From positions 78,015,181-78,079,180 of the forward strand of contig CM039502.1 in the NCBI GenBank assembly GCA_022432975.1: a stretch of 64,000 nucleotides of DNA, written 5' to 3'. This DNA comes from Begonia masoniana (Eukaryota; Streptophyta; Magnoliopsida; Cucurbitales; Begoniaceae). The notes below the pieces were generated by a model, which was given only the letters and a program-made list of their open reading frames with translations, made no database searches and was not told where the DNA came from. Shown here one piece after another: positions 35,923 to 46,760 of this stretch (its first letter is position 1; each line of letters opens with the position of its first letter). The position numbers and the translations under genes are program-made.

Positions 35923-36329
35923 TGATGCAGCGGAAATAAAGAGTTTGAGAGGAAGAAGAAATATAGCTTAGAGAGACGAAGAAACTGAGAAGAGAGGAGA
36001 AATATAGCTAGAAAAAGAGACGAGAAAAAGGGGGGGAAACTCTAGATAGAAAAGGAGATTGGAAGAGAAAGGGAATCAGGGAAAACTCATATTCATCATA
36101 TCATTCATTTATCAACTATTCAAAGTTACAATGCAATACTTTAAATAGAATAAAACTTACTTGGAAAATGACAAAGACACTAATGACCCATTAAGCACAT
36201 AACAGAAAATCACACAACGCTAAAAACTATAATAATAAAAGACCATAATAATACTAACCTAGAAAGATGAAAAGCTTAATACTTCTAATGCAAAACATAA
36301 ATAAAAATCATATTTTGATGTCCTCATCA
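35923..36329 (-). repeat. 5' LTR of the myosin-capturing element
   Basis: 407 bp. The adjacent primer-site complement at about 35909-35919 marks it as the 5' LTR. The 3' flank TTTTC is the second target-site copy. Confidence 0.92.
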
Positions 36330-36428
36330 TTTTCCTTTCCTTTTTGTTACTAAATCCGCCATTTGGAAATGGCAGATTCCTGGAGAGATTCGTGCTTCTC
36401 CTTCTATGGAAAGAATCTGAGGAGCTCC

Positions 36429-37710
36429 CCTACAAACTTAGGAGCTTGGTGAGGAAGAATCACAACAAAAATCTCTTTCTCGTTCTGTAAACCAGAGATA
36501 AACCAGAGAACACCCCTACCTTGCATAATTGCCGTACTCGACCTCCGACCACCGCAAGTTGCTCCGACCCAGCCGAAATCCTCAGAGGAAGCATCAAACT
36601 CGCTCTGAACGGCCGAACGTTCCTCTGATGAATTTTCCTTTTTCTCGGCCGAAGTCATTTTTGTGTCAATGCAAATTTCCTCTGTCGGCCGAACCTTTCT
36701 TCACGTGAACTGACTCCTCTAGGTCGAACCATTCTTAGATCTCCCTCTCTCGTTCTCGCTCTCTCTCTGTTTCTCACTCTCACTCTCTCTCTCAGCAGAA
36801 CACCACACATGAAGAACAAAGACAATTAGCATTTTATTCTGACCGAACCAGACCACCCAACCCATTTTTTATTTTTTTTTTTTTATTTTTTTTTTTTTAT
36901 TTTTTTTTTTTTTTATTTTTTTTTTTTTTTGTTTTTTTTTTTTTATTTTTTTTTTTTTTATTTTTTTTTTTTTGTTTTTTTTTTTTTGTTTTTTTTTTTT
37001 TTATTTTTTTTTTTTTTTATTTTTTTTTTTTTGTTTTTTTTTTTTTTATTTTTTTTTTTTTTTTGTTTTTTTTTTTTTATTTTTTTTTTTTTGTTTTTTT
37101 TTTTTTTGTTTTTTTTTTTTTTTATTTTTTTTTTTTTATTTTTTTTTTTTTTATTTTTTTTTTTTTTTATTTTTTTTTTTTTGTTTTTTTTTTTTTATTT
37201 TTTTTTTTTTTATTTTTTTTTTTTTGTTTTTTTTTTTTTGTTTTTTTTTTTTTTATTTTTTTTTTTTTTTGTTTTTTTTTTTTTTGTTTTTTTTTTTTTG
37301 TTTTTTTTTTTTTATTTTTTTTTTTTTTTTACCTCCAAATTAGGCGCTTGGGAGGACGAATACAAACAAAACCGTACTCGACCTCCGACCCCCCGCAAGT
37401 TGCTCCGACCCAGCCGAAATCCTCAGAGGAAGCATCAAACTCGCTCTGAACGGCCGAACGTTCCTCTGATGAATTTTCCTTTTTCTCGGCCGAAGTCATT
37501 TTTGTGTCAATGCAAATTTCCTCTGTCGGCCGAACCTTTCTTCACGTGAACTGACTCCTCTAGGTCGAACCATTCTTAGATCTCCCTCTCTCGTTCTCGC
37601 TCTCTCTCTGTTTCTCACTCTCACTCTCTCTCTCGGCAGAACACCACGACAGGAAGAACAAAGACAATTAGAATTTTATTCTGAGCCGAACCAGACCACC
37701 CAACCCATTT
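36429..37710. repeat. Direct duplication flanking a poly-T array
   Basis: About 435 bp (36429-36864) recur at 37331-37710, with a roughly 60-bp loss near the start of the second copy. Shared text includes CCGTACTCGACCTCCGACC, TCCTCAGAGGAAGCATCAAA and TCACGTGAACTGACTCC. It lies within the probable gypsy LTR. The array between the copies follows the last shared base string AACCCATTTTT. Confidence 0.85.
36864..37331. repeat. Interrupted poly-T array, about 465 bp
   Basis: Runs of 12 to 17 T separated by a single A or G, with no other base. It follows the end of the first copy of the 36429 duplication. The same pattern recurs at 45962-46274 beside a scaffold gap. Confidence 0.9.
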
Positions 37711-38949
37711 TTAAAGTTGAACCGAACCAGTGACCGAACCAGCCCAATTGACCGAACTGGCCCAAACCCAAAATCAAAATCATTCAACCAAATATTTTAG
37801 ATCGTTAAGAACGCCCAAATCAATCCGAAAATCCAACGCTAGAATTATAGTGGTAAGGAATTTCTACCCATATTAAATTCAAGGATTATTTTGGGGATGA
37901 ACGAAGAAGTTTAAATATCTCTAATTTTAAGGCAAAGAAGATTTATTCAACGCTCGGGAAAAACAATTAAAATCCTATTCCCTAATCGCTCGGAATCCAG
38001 GTAAGTGAAAATATCACGTTTTTCAACGTTTTGGCTATAGCCCTACATCACAAAATCTATATTATTTTATTACTATTTTATTTTATATTTTTGATATTTG
38101 AGCATGTATGTTTAGACATTGTTATAGAATTGTTTAAAAGATAAATTTGATAGGACATTTGTATGTGTATGGAAACGATGGAATTGACAGAAAGTATGTG
38201 ATAACAAAAGCCCGAACGACAATGAGATGGTGAGATTGATCGAAGGTTGGAACAAGTTCTAACCAATGTGACATCTGAACGAAGGTTGGAACAAGTTCTA
38301 ACTAGACGTGATATTTGAACGAAGGAGTTATAACTAGACGTGATATTTGACCGAAGGTTGGAACAAGTTCTAACCAGAATGTAACTGATAAGACAGGATT
38401 CATAAAAAGTAAATGTTGACAATTGCACATATTTTTGCTTACTGAGTTTTCTCATAGTTTTTAATTTTGTGATGTATGTGAGTTTTTATCTGAAGAAGAA
38501 CTAGCTATGATCGAGAATCCTCCAGAGGCAGGCGAGCATACAGAGAAGGATGTGGTCGTCAGTTTTGAATAAAATTTAAAGTTATGCTTTTATATTATTT
38601 TAAAAAGATATTTTTATATTTAGTTGCATTTAAATTTATTTTGTTTTAAGTTGGAATAATTTATTGCATCAACTGTTGGATTTTTATTAAGTACGCTATT
38701 GTTTTTAAAAAATTTATGAATGAAGTTTTATTTAATATTTGTTTAGCATTTAATGTTCTAAGTATTTATTGATATTAATTTCAAGGTTTCCGCTTATTAA
38801 ATGATTTTTGTTATTTTAAATGATTTTGAATTAAGAAAATTAAGGTTTTATAACTATTCAATTTAACCTAATTTGCAAATCAATTTGGAAATTTTTTTTA
38901 AGGTTTTCAAATTGGGAAAAAATTGAAATTAAATTTTGGGGTCGTTACA

Positions 38950-41362
38950 ATTGGTATCATAGCTCTAAGTTTTTAAACGATTCTGTAGACTACTCTATAT
39001 GCTCACGTGCACTTGGAAGATTGTCGATCAGCAAGTAAGTCTGTATTAAAAATTATATTTTTATAAAAGTATGTTAGATAATTTTGTAGCACGTTTTAAA
39101 AGTAAGTATATAAAGATAGATTTCTTAAATTAAGACTTTGTAATGTAGACTTATGACCAATCGTAGAGGAATTAGAAATGAACGGGATGTTGTACTCGAT
39201 CGGATGATGAATATGATCGAGATGCAAGCAAGACAAATAGAACAAATGTCGCAAACAGCTACTACTGTTACCCGAGCAATTAATATACAAGCTTAAGTCT
39301 TTAATAGACCTCGACATGCTGACATTGACTTTTTAATAGGAATTTGGCGGATATGGCAGTCGCAGATAATTGGATCAAAAACTATTATGGAGATTTTTTA
39401 TCATGCCAAAATTTCCGAGGAAGAGAAAGTAAATTGCGCATCTTCTATGTTCTTGATGAAGGCACGTTACTGGTGGGATTTTATGAAGGCGATGCATTTA
39501 GTCACCACCATGACCTGAGAGAAATTCAAGGAGCTTGTTAATGAAAAATATTTTACAAACTCTATGATGGAAGCGAATGCGGAGGAATTTATGGCCCTGA
39601 AACAGACCAGAAGTGTAATAGATTATCTACACAAGTTTGAATAATTATCTCGTTATGCCCCTCATGTTGCTGCTAACGAGCCTATGAAGATGAAAAGATT
39701 CATCCAATGATTAAGAGCAGAGATACTCAGAGATATCCGTCTTATTACCTTCAAGAACTCTCTGTTTGCATTCGTTGTGGAGAAAGCATTGTGTGCAGAG
39801 TAAAGAGAGAAGAATGTCATCAAAGCTCAGGAGTTTGGAAAGAGGTACAATCATATAACACAGACTGCAAAAGGTAAGCCTCTGCAACTACAATGGGCAT
39901 GATCTAAGCGACCAATGATCAGTAGATCTGCTGAAGGATCTTCTAAGTTTGTTAAGAGGGAAACCACCACAGTAACTAATAATATGCCCTTATGTCCCTC
40001 ATGCAAGAGACCACATACTTGAGAGTGTCGCGCTTACACCAGTGTTTGTTTCAAGTGCGGTCAAGTTGGACATTTTGTCAAGGATTGCCCCAAAAATGGC
40101 CAGGATCAGCCAACAGCAGTTACTCGAGTCTACACCATGACCAAGGAGGAAGCTGAAAAGAATGCAGATGTGCTTCTAATTTCTGAAGTACCTTATTTTA
40201 TATTAATTGATTCTGGAGTAACCCATTCTTTTATATCCCTTATGCATTTAAAGAAATTAAATAAGCCAATAGAACCTTTGAAACATAAGCTCGGAGTAGC
40301 TACACCGTCGGGTACAGTAATGCCCGCCGACTCTATTATTCGAGGGTGTAAAGTTCATATTGGAGATAGAGAATTGGAAGCGGACCTGACCATTTTAGCA
40401 ATGCAAGATTACGATGTAATTCTCGGCATGGATTAGCTAAACAGACACTACACAACCATTGATTGTTGCAAGAAGATTGTAAGATTTCAATTGTCTGAAG
40501 CAGAACCATTTTTATTTCATGGCGATAAAAAGGGTTCGAGAATTCCAGTTATATCATCATTGCGAGCACAGAGGTTATTGAACTCTGAATGTTTTGCATT
40601 CTTGGCAAGCGTTATGTGCACTCAAACCGAAGAAGCAAGGACCTTAGAAAATGTGCTGATAGTTCGTGAATACCCAGATGTCTTTCCAAATGAATTAACA
40701 AGTTTGCCACCAGCTAGAGACGTAAAATTCAACATTGATATTCTACCTAGAACGACACCAATCACTAAAGCCCCATACAAAATGGCACCAATTAAATTAA
40801 AGGAGCTTAAGGTTCAACTTGACGAGTTACTAGAAAAATGATTCATTCAACTAATTTTTTCACCATGGGGAGCTCCAGTGTTATTTGTAAAGAAGAAAGA
40901 TGGATCTATGAGGATGTGCATTGATTATCGGGAACTGAACAAAGTCACCATAAAGAACAAATACCCACTCCCAAAAATCGACGACTAGTTTAATCAGTTA
41001 AAGGGTGCTGGTGTCTTCTCAAAAATAGATTTCAAATCTAGCTACAATCAGCTAAGAATCAATGATGATGATGTATCTAAGACGGCATTTCAAACAAGAT
41101 ATGGCCACTATGAGTTTCGAGTTATGCCATTTGGATTGAGTAATGGCCCAGCCGCTTCTATGGATTTAATGAATCGAATATTCAAGAAATTTTTAGATGA
41201 ATTCGTGATTATTTTCATCGATGATATTCTCATCTATTCGAAGAGTAAGAAAGAGCATGAAGGGCACCTGCAAATTGTTTTATCAACTATGAAGCGTGAA
41301 AGTTATATGCAAAATTCTCCAAATGCGAATTCTGGATGGAAGAAGTAACCTTTCTCGGTCAC
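38950..41362 (+). pseudogene. Ty3/gypsy internal region: gag, protease, RT (broken)
   Basis: Begins with the primer site TGGTATCATAGC. A gag start at 39153 (MTNRRGIRNERDVV) stops at 39294. Gag remnants continue to a zinc knuckle CFKCGQVGHFVKDC (40047-40088). The protease region (40137-40436) has LIDSGVTHSFIS, with the DSG site kept. RT runs from about 40840: [53 protein letters not shown] and [15 protein letters not shown] (catalytic DD kept). Several in-frame stops break it. It ends at about 41362 with EEVTFLGH, directly fused to copia sequence. RNase H, integrase and the 3' LTR are missing. Confidence 0.88.
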
Positions 41363-41365
41363 TAG

Positions 41366-41905
41366 TCTCCATCACAAAGGTTATCTCTGACGTGAACCCG
41401 AGTCAAATAAACTTTACATCTCTCGTCATGTCACGTTTGTAGAGTCGCAATTTCCTCTTGCCTCCATTACCAAACCTATTGTCACCCCCTCCTCTTTCGA
41501 AATCTCTTATCTCTTATGTTCCTCCCTCTACATCTCCCTCTTATCTCTGACGTGAACCCGAGTCAAATAAACTTTACATCTCTCGTCATGTCACGTTTGT
41601 AGAGTTGCAATTTCCTCTTGCCTCCATTACCAAACCTATTGTCACCCCCTCCTCTTTCGAAATCTCTTATCTCTTATGTTCCTCCCTCTACATCTCCCTC
41701 TCTCCCTCTTATAACATTTCTCTCTCCTTTACCTATGTCTGCCCCTCTACCACCTTCCCCCCTCAGCTCCCCCACCATGCCTCCTTCCCCTCCCTCGTGG
41801 CCATAACCCTGCCCACCCCCTTCGCTCCAAATACCCACCCTATGACAACCAGAGCCAAAGCTGGTGTTTTTCAGCCAAGAGCTCTCCTTCTAGAGCTGGC
41901 ACCAG
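41366..41905 (+). pseudogene. copia pol spacer fragment, inverted, with a 160-bp tandem duplication
   Basis: The plus strand reads KLYISRHVTFVESQFPLA (the segment after integrase), a Ser/Pro-rich spacer, then HPMTTRAKAGVFQPR, a copia motif just ahead of RT. The stretch starting TTATCTCTGACGTGAACCCG occurs at 41381 and again at 41541, a 160-bp tandem copy. It begins abruptly at the end of gypsy RT and ends at a palindrome GAGCTGGCACCAGCTC, after which the strand of the copia coding flips. Confidence 0.8.
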
Positions 41906-43714
41906 CTCTACCATTTTGGTTTGGACTATATGGCAGGAGACACGGTGCTGAATGCCAAGAGATGAAAAAAGAGGAGTGAGGGCCTGAAATTCACCACCTC
42001 AATCTGATTGAACAGTTTTAATTTTCACATTGAACTGTGTTTGAACGAACTGATAGAAAAGAACAAAGGTTTTATACACATCACTTTTTAATTTTAAAGG
42101 AAAAACCCAAGTGAAGCGAGTATAGTCATCCACAAATAAGACAAAATATCGAGCACCAGTAATTGATTTAATGGGAGATGGACCCCAAACATCCGAATGT
42201 ACAATATGAAAAGGAAAATGTGCACGAGATTGAGAAATTGATAATGGAAGTTGGTGACTCTTGCTCATTTGGCAGAAAGTACAAAAAAGGGGGGAGTTGG
42301 GTTTAACAGGGACATTACACGTGTGAAGAACCTGTTGCGTCACCAAGGAGGATGGATGCCCCAATCGGTGATGCCAAAAGTTCTCTGGATGAGGCTCGGC
42401 AAGAGGAGACCGAAGAGAAGACCGAGCTTGGAGCAGCAAAAAAGGGGCGACTGATGGAGTATGATAGAGACCATCACTGAGATGGCCATGGGGCAGCGTC
42501 TGGTGCGAGGTTTGATCCTTGACAAAAAAGGAAGTCGGGTGAAACTCAACAAATACAGAATTATCTTGACAAAGTTTAGACACACTTAAGAGATTATGAG
42601 ACAGAGTGGGAGAGTGATAGACATGCTATAAGTTGAGGGATCGGCCAATAGTCGGAACAGAAACATAACCAAATTTGGAGAGAGGAAGAAGGTTACCTTT
42701 GGCGGTGGCGACTTGCGACGGAGAGGAGAGATGCTGAGGGTGGCTGAGGAGATGAGAATCCGGCGTGAAATGATGGGTTGCGCCGGAGTCGAGAATCTAG
42801 GGGGTGGCCGGCGACAGAGAAGGAGTAGGGAGGAGGCGGGGAGAGTGCTGACGGGGAGCAGAGGAGAAGACGGGCGAAGGAAATTGAAAGGCGGAGCGGA
42901 TCGAGTCTGGTGAAGGGTAGGCTTCTGGGCGGGTAGGAGGTGGATGATAAAAGGGCTGGGCTAGGCGTGGGTTGGTTAGGGAATAAGTGAAATGGGCTTG
43001 GGCTGGGGCTTGGGTTGGGGAATAGGCGAGCTGGGCTGCAGAGGGAAGTTGGTAGCAGCACAGGGCCGAGTGGCCCGGTTTGTTGCAAATCTAGCAGCGG
43101 AGCCGATTTGGCCGATTGGGCTTCCATTGCCCGGCATGCTGAGAGAAGTCAGGTCCACGCTGAAAAGGAGCAGGTGAGTAGGAGGGGCGAACAGAGGAAG
43201 TCTGGCGAGAGTTCCACGACGGCCGATAGGGGCGCTGAGAGACGAAGTGCGCCTGCATCTGGGTCGGCGTCGGAAGGGCGATGACAGAGTTCTGTTTTTC
43301 CAGCCAGAAATCAAAACTTTGAAGCTAGCTCTGGACTTCTTCCAGCGGAGGTTCATCGGCGCGATTGGTAACCGAGGTCACGAATGCATTGTACTCACTG
43401 CCCAGACCGTTGAGGAAGTAAAAAGACGTTCCAGGGCTGGCCAGACTTCACTGGCAGTGGAAAAAGCAACAATTTGAGGCAGAAGATCCTCGGACAGGGA
43501 GGCAAAAAACCAACTCATGACGATTCTGTTGTGTCGCTGTGAGAGGGCATGCTCTGGGTTCTTTTGGGTGGAGGTTGCAACCAGAAATTTGGGAGGTGGG
43601 GGAGAGGAGGGGTCCAGAAGATGTTCAATGCCGTTTGCGATGACGACATTGAGGAGCTACGCCTTCCAAACCAGGTAGTTTGAGTTATTGAGCTTAACTG
43701 TGAGAGTTTGGTTT
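41906..43714 (-). pseudogene. copia gag to integrase fragment
   Basis: Reading right to left: gag of UBN2 type near 43690-43300 (frame-shifted; NPEHALSQRHNR and SEDLLPQIVAFSTA visible), a proline/serine-rich and protease region, then pre-integrase NFWHHRLGHPSSLVTQQVLH and CTFCQMSKSHQLPL. The integrase core follows with HSDVWGPSPI, FVDDYTRFTWVFPLK and TVQSD, ending at SCHIVQTKM-like text (from SPNQNG) at 41906. Long alternative frames in this GC-rich part are shadows. The right side is cut by an LTR at 43715. Confidence 0.82.
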
Positions 43715-45884
43715 TGTAACGACCCTCACACTGTACCCCTATTTCCCGTATAAATTTTTTCTTTTTACTTATCATTATAAACTTTAAACCTAACCGTAAG
43801 CGAGAATTAAATCGAAATCAGAGTTCGTTTAGTAAATCGTTTAAAACAAATATTAAAACAATTGAAATTAAAAAAAACCATTTGAAACAATTAAAATAAA
43901 CAAATTAAAACATAATAGGGGAGGGCAAAAAGGGGATGCAGGGCAATTGATCATGGCGATCAATCGCCCTTCGGCGATTGCAACAGGCGAATGGTCGCCC
44001 GTTGCAAATCGCCTGTGGCGACTGATCGCCACAGTTTGTGGCGATCAGTCGCCACGCTCTCTGGATTTCTCCATAGAGCGGCGACCATGAGGGGCGAATG
44101 ATCCCCTCCTCAGGCGATCATTCGCCACCCTCCCTGGAAATCCAATTCCAGGGAGTGCCCTTCCCTGTTTTTCCTTTTTGTTTCTCTTCACATTCCTTTC
44201 CATTCTTTCTTCTTTCTCTACTTGCATAACATTTCAATTGAAACATCACTTAGCCATCATCTCAACTATACATTCCTACACTAATTCATTCAATTTCCTT
44301 GTCCAAAACAACGACTCAAACACGTGTTTAAAACGAAATACAGTTCCCTGAAAACGAACTACATGGATACGTTTAAAACCTAAACAAATCCTCCTGTTTT
44401 GAAATCACACAACAGTTATAAAATCAGTTTCCAAAACGCTTCAAAACATCAAAACATAAACCTATCAACTATACAGAACCAAACACCCTAGAAAGTTTCT
44501 ATCTGTACAATTATTCATTTCAGCCCGACAATTCCCAAAAACATCAAACACCTAACCATGAGTCCCACAGGTCAGAATACGCGTCGACTGCCCACGCACA
44601 CCGCCGCAACCGTTCTTCGTCAACCGTCCTGTACATCGGGTAGGAGGAACGTCGTCCTCACCTGCTTCTATGTCACCTACACCATACAAACACACTATGA
44701 GCTAAAGACTCAGTAAATTCTACGTAAATGCAGATGCGTGCAGTGCATATGGAGTTCAGAAATCATGCATAATATTCAGAGCGTCGCAGACAGAATATCA
44801 CCGAGATCTCATCCCCCTAACCGAAGGGGGCCCATCCAGCGGTCGGACTACCCCATGCGGTTAGAGGAGGGGGGTACACGCTTACAACACGTACAGCCGT
44901 GCCTGAGCCCCACCTCGCGTGACCAGATAACAGATTACGTTCATTAATTACATTACATGAGATGTGGTATTGGTCAGACCCTTAATCGGTCCACACAATA
45001 GATCGATAGCCCCCAATTTCTAGGCCACATCGGTTTTCTGAAAACATCGTGCGGAAATTCATTTTCATGCCAAGTTAAAAACGTGATGCATGAACAGTTC
45101 AATATAAATGTAAACAAACAAGCATGCGTACCATCAAGACTGTAAAAGAAATAACCTACGAAAACGTTTAAACCTAACTACCCAACCAAAGCAGTTTAAA
45201 TATACAACACTCTAAGATCCTCGACGCGACATCGAAGTACGGTGTAGGCCAATCGGCCAGAGTAAGTCACGAGAACTTACCTCGTGTCCGCTGCGGCTCA
45301 AGCTCCGTCCACGAGCGTTGTTTGTCTGAGGCAAAACACAACATTCGCCATTAAAACTAGTTTCAGCCAATAAACGTCCAAATTTAACGAAACCTTAACT
45401 AAGAAAATTCTCCTAAAATTCTAACTTAGCTCAATGAGGCGCTTTCATCCATCAAATAACGCTCAACACCTCAAAATCAACATTGACGAGTTTTTCCCCA
45501 AAACTCGAAAATTGTCAAATCTCTAACATTCGTCCTAAATCGATTCACTTTATCCAATAACGTTTAATACGTTCATAATTTTCACAAATACGGTAGAGCT
45601 ATCGATTTCGAACCTTAAACCGCGTTTTTTTACAAAACCTAAACAAAACCCTAATCGTTACACTTTACGAAAACCGAACTATAATGCTTCAAAAGCATAG
45701 AATCATACCTAGGGTTGCGAGAGGAGGAGAAAACGTAAAGGATCGGAGGTCGTCGGAGGAAGGACGAGCGCCGGAGAAGGAGCGATCGTCGTTGATCGCC
45801 AAAGGGAAAGAGGAGAAATCGCAAGAAGAAGAAATGGCGTGGAGAAGAAGAAAAACAGATGTTTTAAATTAAATATTGACTTTG

Positions 45885-45885
<1 letters not shown>
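43715..45885. mobile_element. Long LTR of the solo-LTR family, right end missing
   Basis: The left terminus TGTAACGACCCTCACACTG lies within the copia gag. It follows the order of the family at 50511-53033: a hairpin cluster at about 43945-44155 built on GGCGAT/ATCGCC strings, CCACAGGTCAGAAT, the conserved block GGGGGCCCATCCAGCGGTC with GAGGAGGGGGGTACACGC (44825-44885), GTGATGCATGAACAGTTC (45085), and GAGAGGAGGAGAAAACG near its end. The last 500 bases or so are replaced by a poly-A/poly-T array and a gap. Solo LTR versus full element cannot be judged. Confidence 0.8.
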
Positions 45886-45965
<80 letters not shown>

Positions 45966-46274
45966 TTTTTTTTTGTTTTTTTTTTTTTTGTTTTTTTTTT
46001 TTTTTGTTTTTTTTTTTTTTATTTTTTTTTTTTTGTTTTTTTTTTTTTTGTTTTTTTTTTTTTGTTTTTTTTTTTTTGTTTTTTTTTTTTTTATTTTTTT
46101 TTTTTTTTGTTTTTTTTTTTTTTATTTTTTTTTTTTTTGTTTTTTTTTTTTTTGTTTTTTTTTTTTTATTTTTTTTTTTTTTGTTTTTTTTTTTTTGTTT
46201 TTTTTTTTTTTTGTTTTTTTTTTTTTTGTTTTTTTTTTTTTGTTTTTTTTTTTTTTATTTTTTTTTTTTTATTT
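45886..46274. repeat. Poly-A run and interrupted poly-T array at a contig end
   Basis: About 75 A (45886-45961) switch directly to runs of 12 to 16 T separated by single G or A, up to the N block. The Phe-rich or Lys-rich frames here are not genes. Confidence 0.92.
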
Positions 46275-46374
46275 NNNNNNNNNNNNNNNNNNNNNNNNNN
46301 NNNNNNNNNNNNNNNNNNNNNNNNNNNNNNNNNNNNNNNNNNNNNNNNNNNNNNNNNNNNNNNNNNNNNNNNNN
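46275..46374. other. Assembly gap, 100 N
   Basis: Exactly 100 N, the usual placeholder for a gap of unknown length. Sequences on the two sides should not be assumed contiguous. Confidence 0.99.
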
Positions 46375-46760
46375 CTCATTTTCTCGTGGGGAAAGAAAAT
46401 TTTCAGACTTGTTTCATCATTGGTGCCATTGTTCCTCATTTCAGCTTGAATTTTTTTCTTCCTCTGCTATCTTCTCTCTTCTCTCTTCCTGCGTTTTTTG
46501 CATCTCCTCAAGTGTGAAATTTCTTGTTAGTTGAGTTTGGAGATGTGGATTGAGTTGCAGAAGGCGAAGCGGAAGAAGGGTTGCAGAAGGTGATGAAGAA
46601 AAAGGTGAAGACGAAGCTGAAACTGACTGCAAGGATAGAAAAAAAAAAACTATGTTCTGTGTATTGCTATCGAAAACCACACTCTACAAATACGCATTAG
46701 GCAAATGATGAAAAGATACAACTAACTAACAATTACATTTGAACTGAACTATAAATAATA
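46375..46760 (-). repeat. Possible 3' LTR or 3' flank of the copia fragment
   Basis: Lies just downstream (minus strand) of the copia RNase H stop. On that strand it reads TGTTAACATAATATTATTT, then a repeat-poor AT-rich and CT-rich stretch. A TG start soon after pol suits an LTR, but no partner copy is present in the window. Confidence 0.35.

Larger units (their letters stand above)
33241..36329 (-). mobile_element. Non-autonomous LTR retroelement that captured myosin XI sequence
   Basis: LTRs of 407 bp each (33241-33647 and 35923-36329) run from TGATGCAGCGG to TCATCA. The duplication TTTTC flanks them (33236-33240 and 36330-36334). The complement of a tRNA-Met primer site, CTCTGATACCA (about 35909-35919), lies beside the right LTR, so the element reads right to left. 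By eye the LTRs differ at about 15 positions, so it is moderately recent. Inside are a long leader (35060-35922) and one ORF of 443 codons fusing gag, a host-derived myosin neck and a gypsy pol tail. No protease, RT, RNase H or integrase core is present, so movement must depend on another element. Confidence 0.9.
33015..38949 (+). repeat. Probable 5' LTR of a gypsy element, enlarged by insertions
   Basis: The right end is secure: GGGGTCGTTACA (38938-38949) followed by a tRNA-Met type primer site TGGTATCATAGC (38952-38963). The left end is a proposal: TGTAATATACC at 33015, exactly where the copia RT stops. Between them lie the complete myosin-capturing retroelement (33241-36329) and an enlarged duplication with a poly-T array. 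Removing these leaves about 2 kb, a plausible LTR length, comparable to the solo LTR at 8120. A shared block AATCCAGGTAAGTGAAA with ACATCACA lies at 37995-38050. Confidence 0.5.

Noticed and set aside
36929..37549. Long Phe/Ile/Leu-rich open frames
   Set aside because: They are translations of the poly-T array, not proteins.
42693..43284. Several overlapping Pro- and Arg-rich frames on both strands
   Set aside because: Shadows of a GC-rich part of the copia gag to protease region; no family match.
45839..46534. Lys-rich then Phe-rich open frames
   Set aside because: Poly-A and poly-T arrays reading through an N block.
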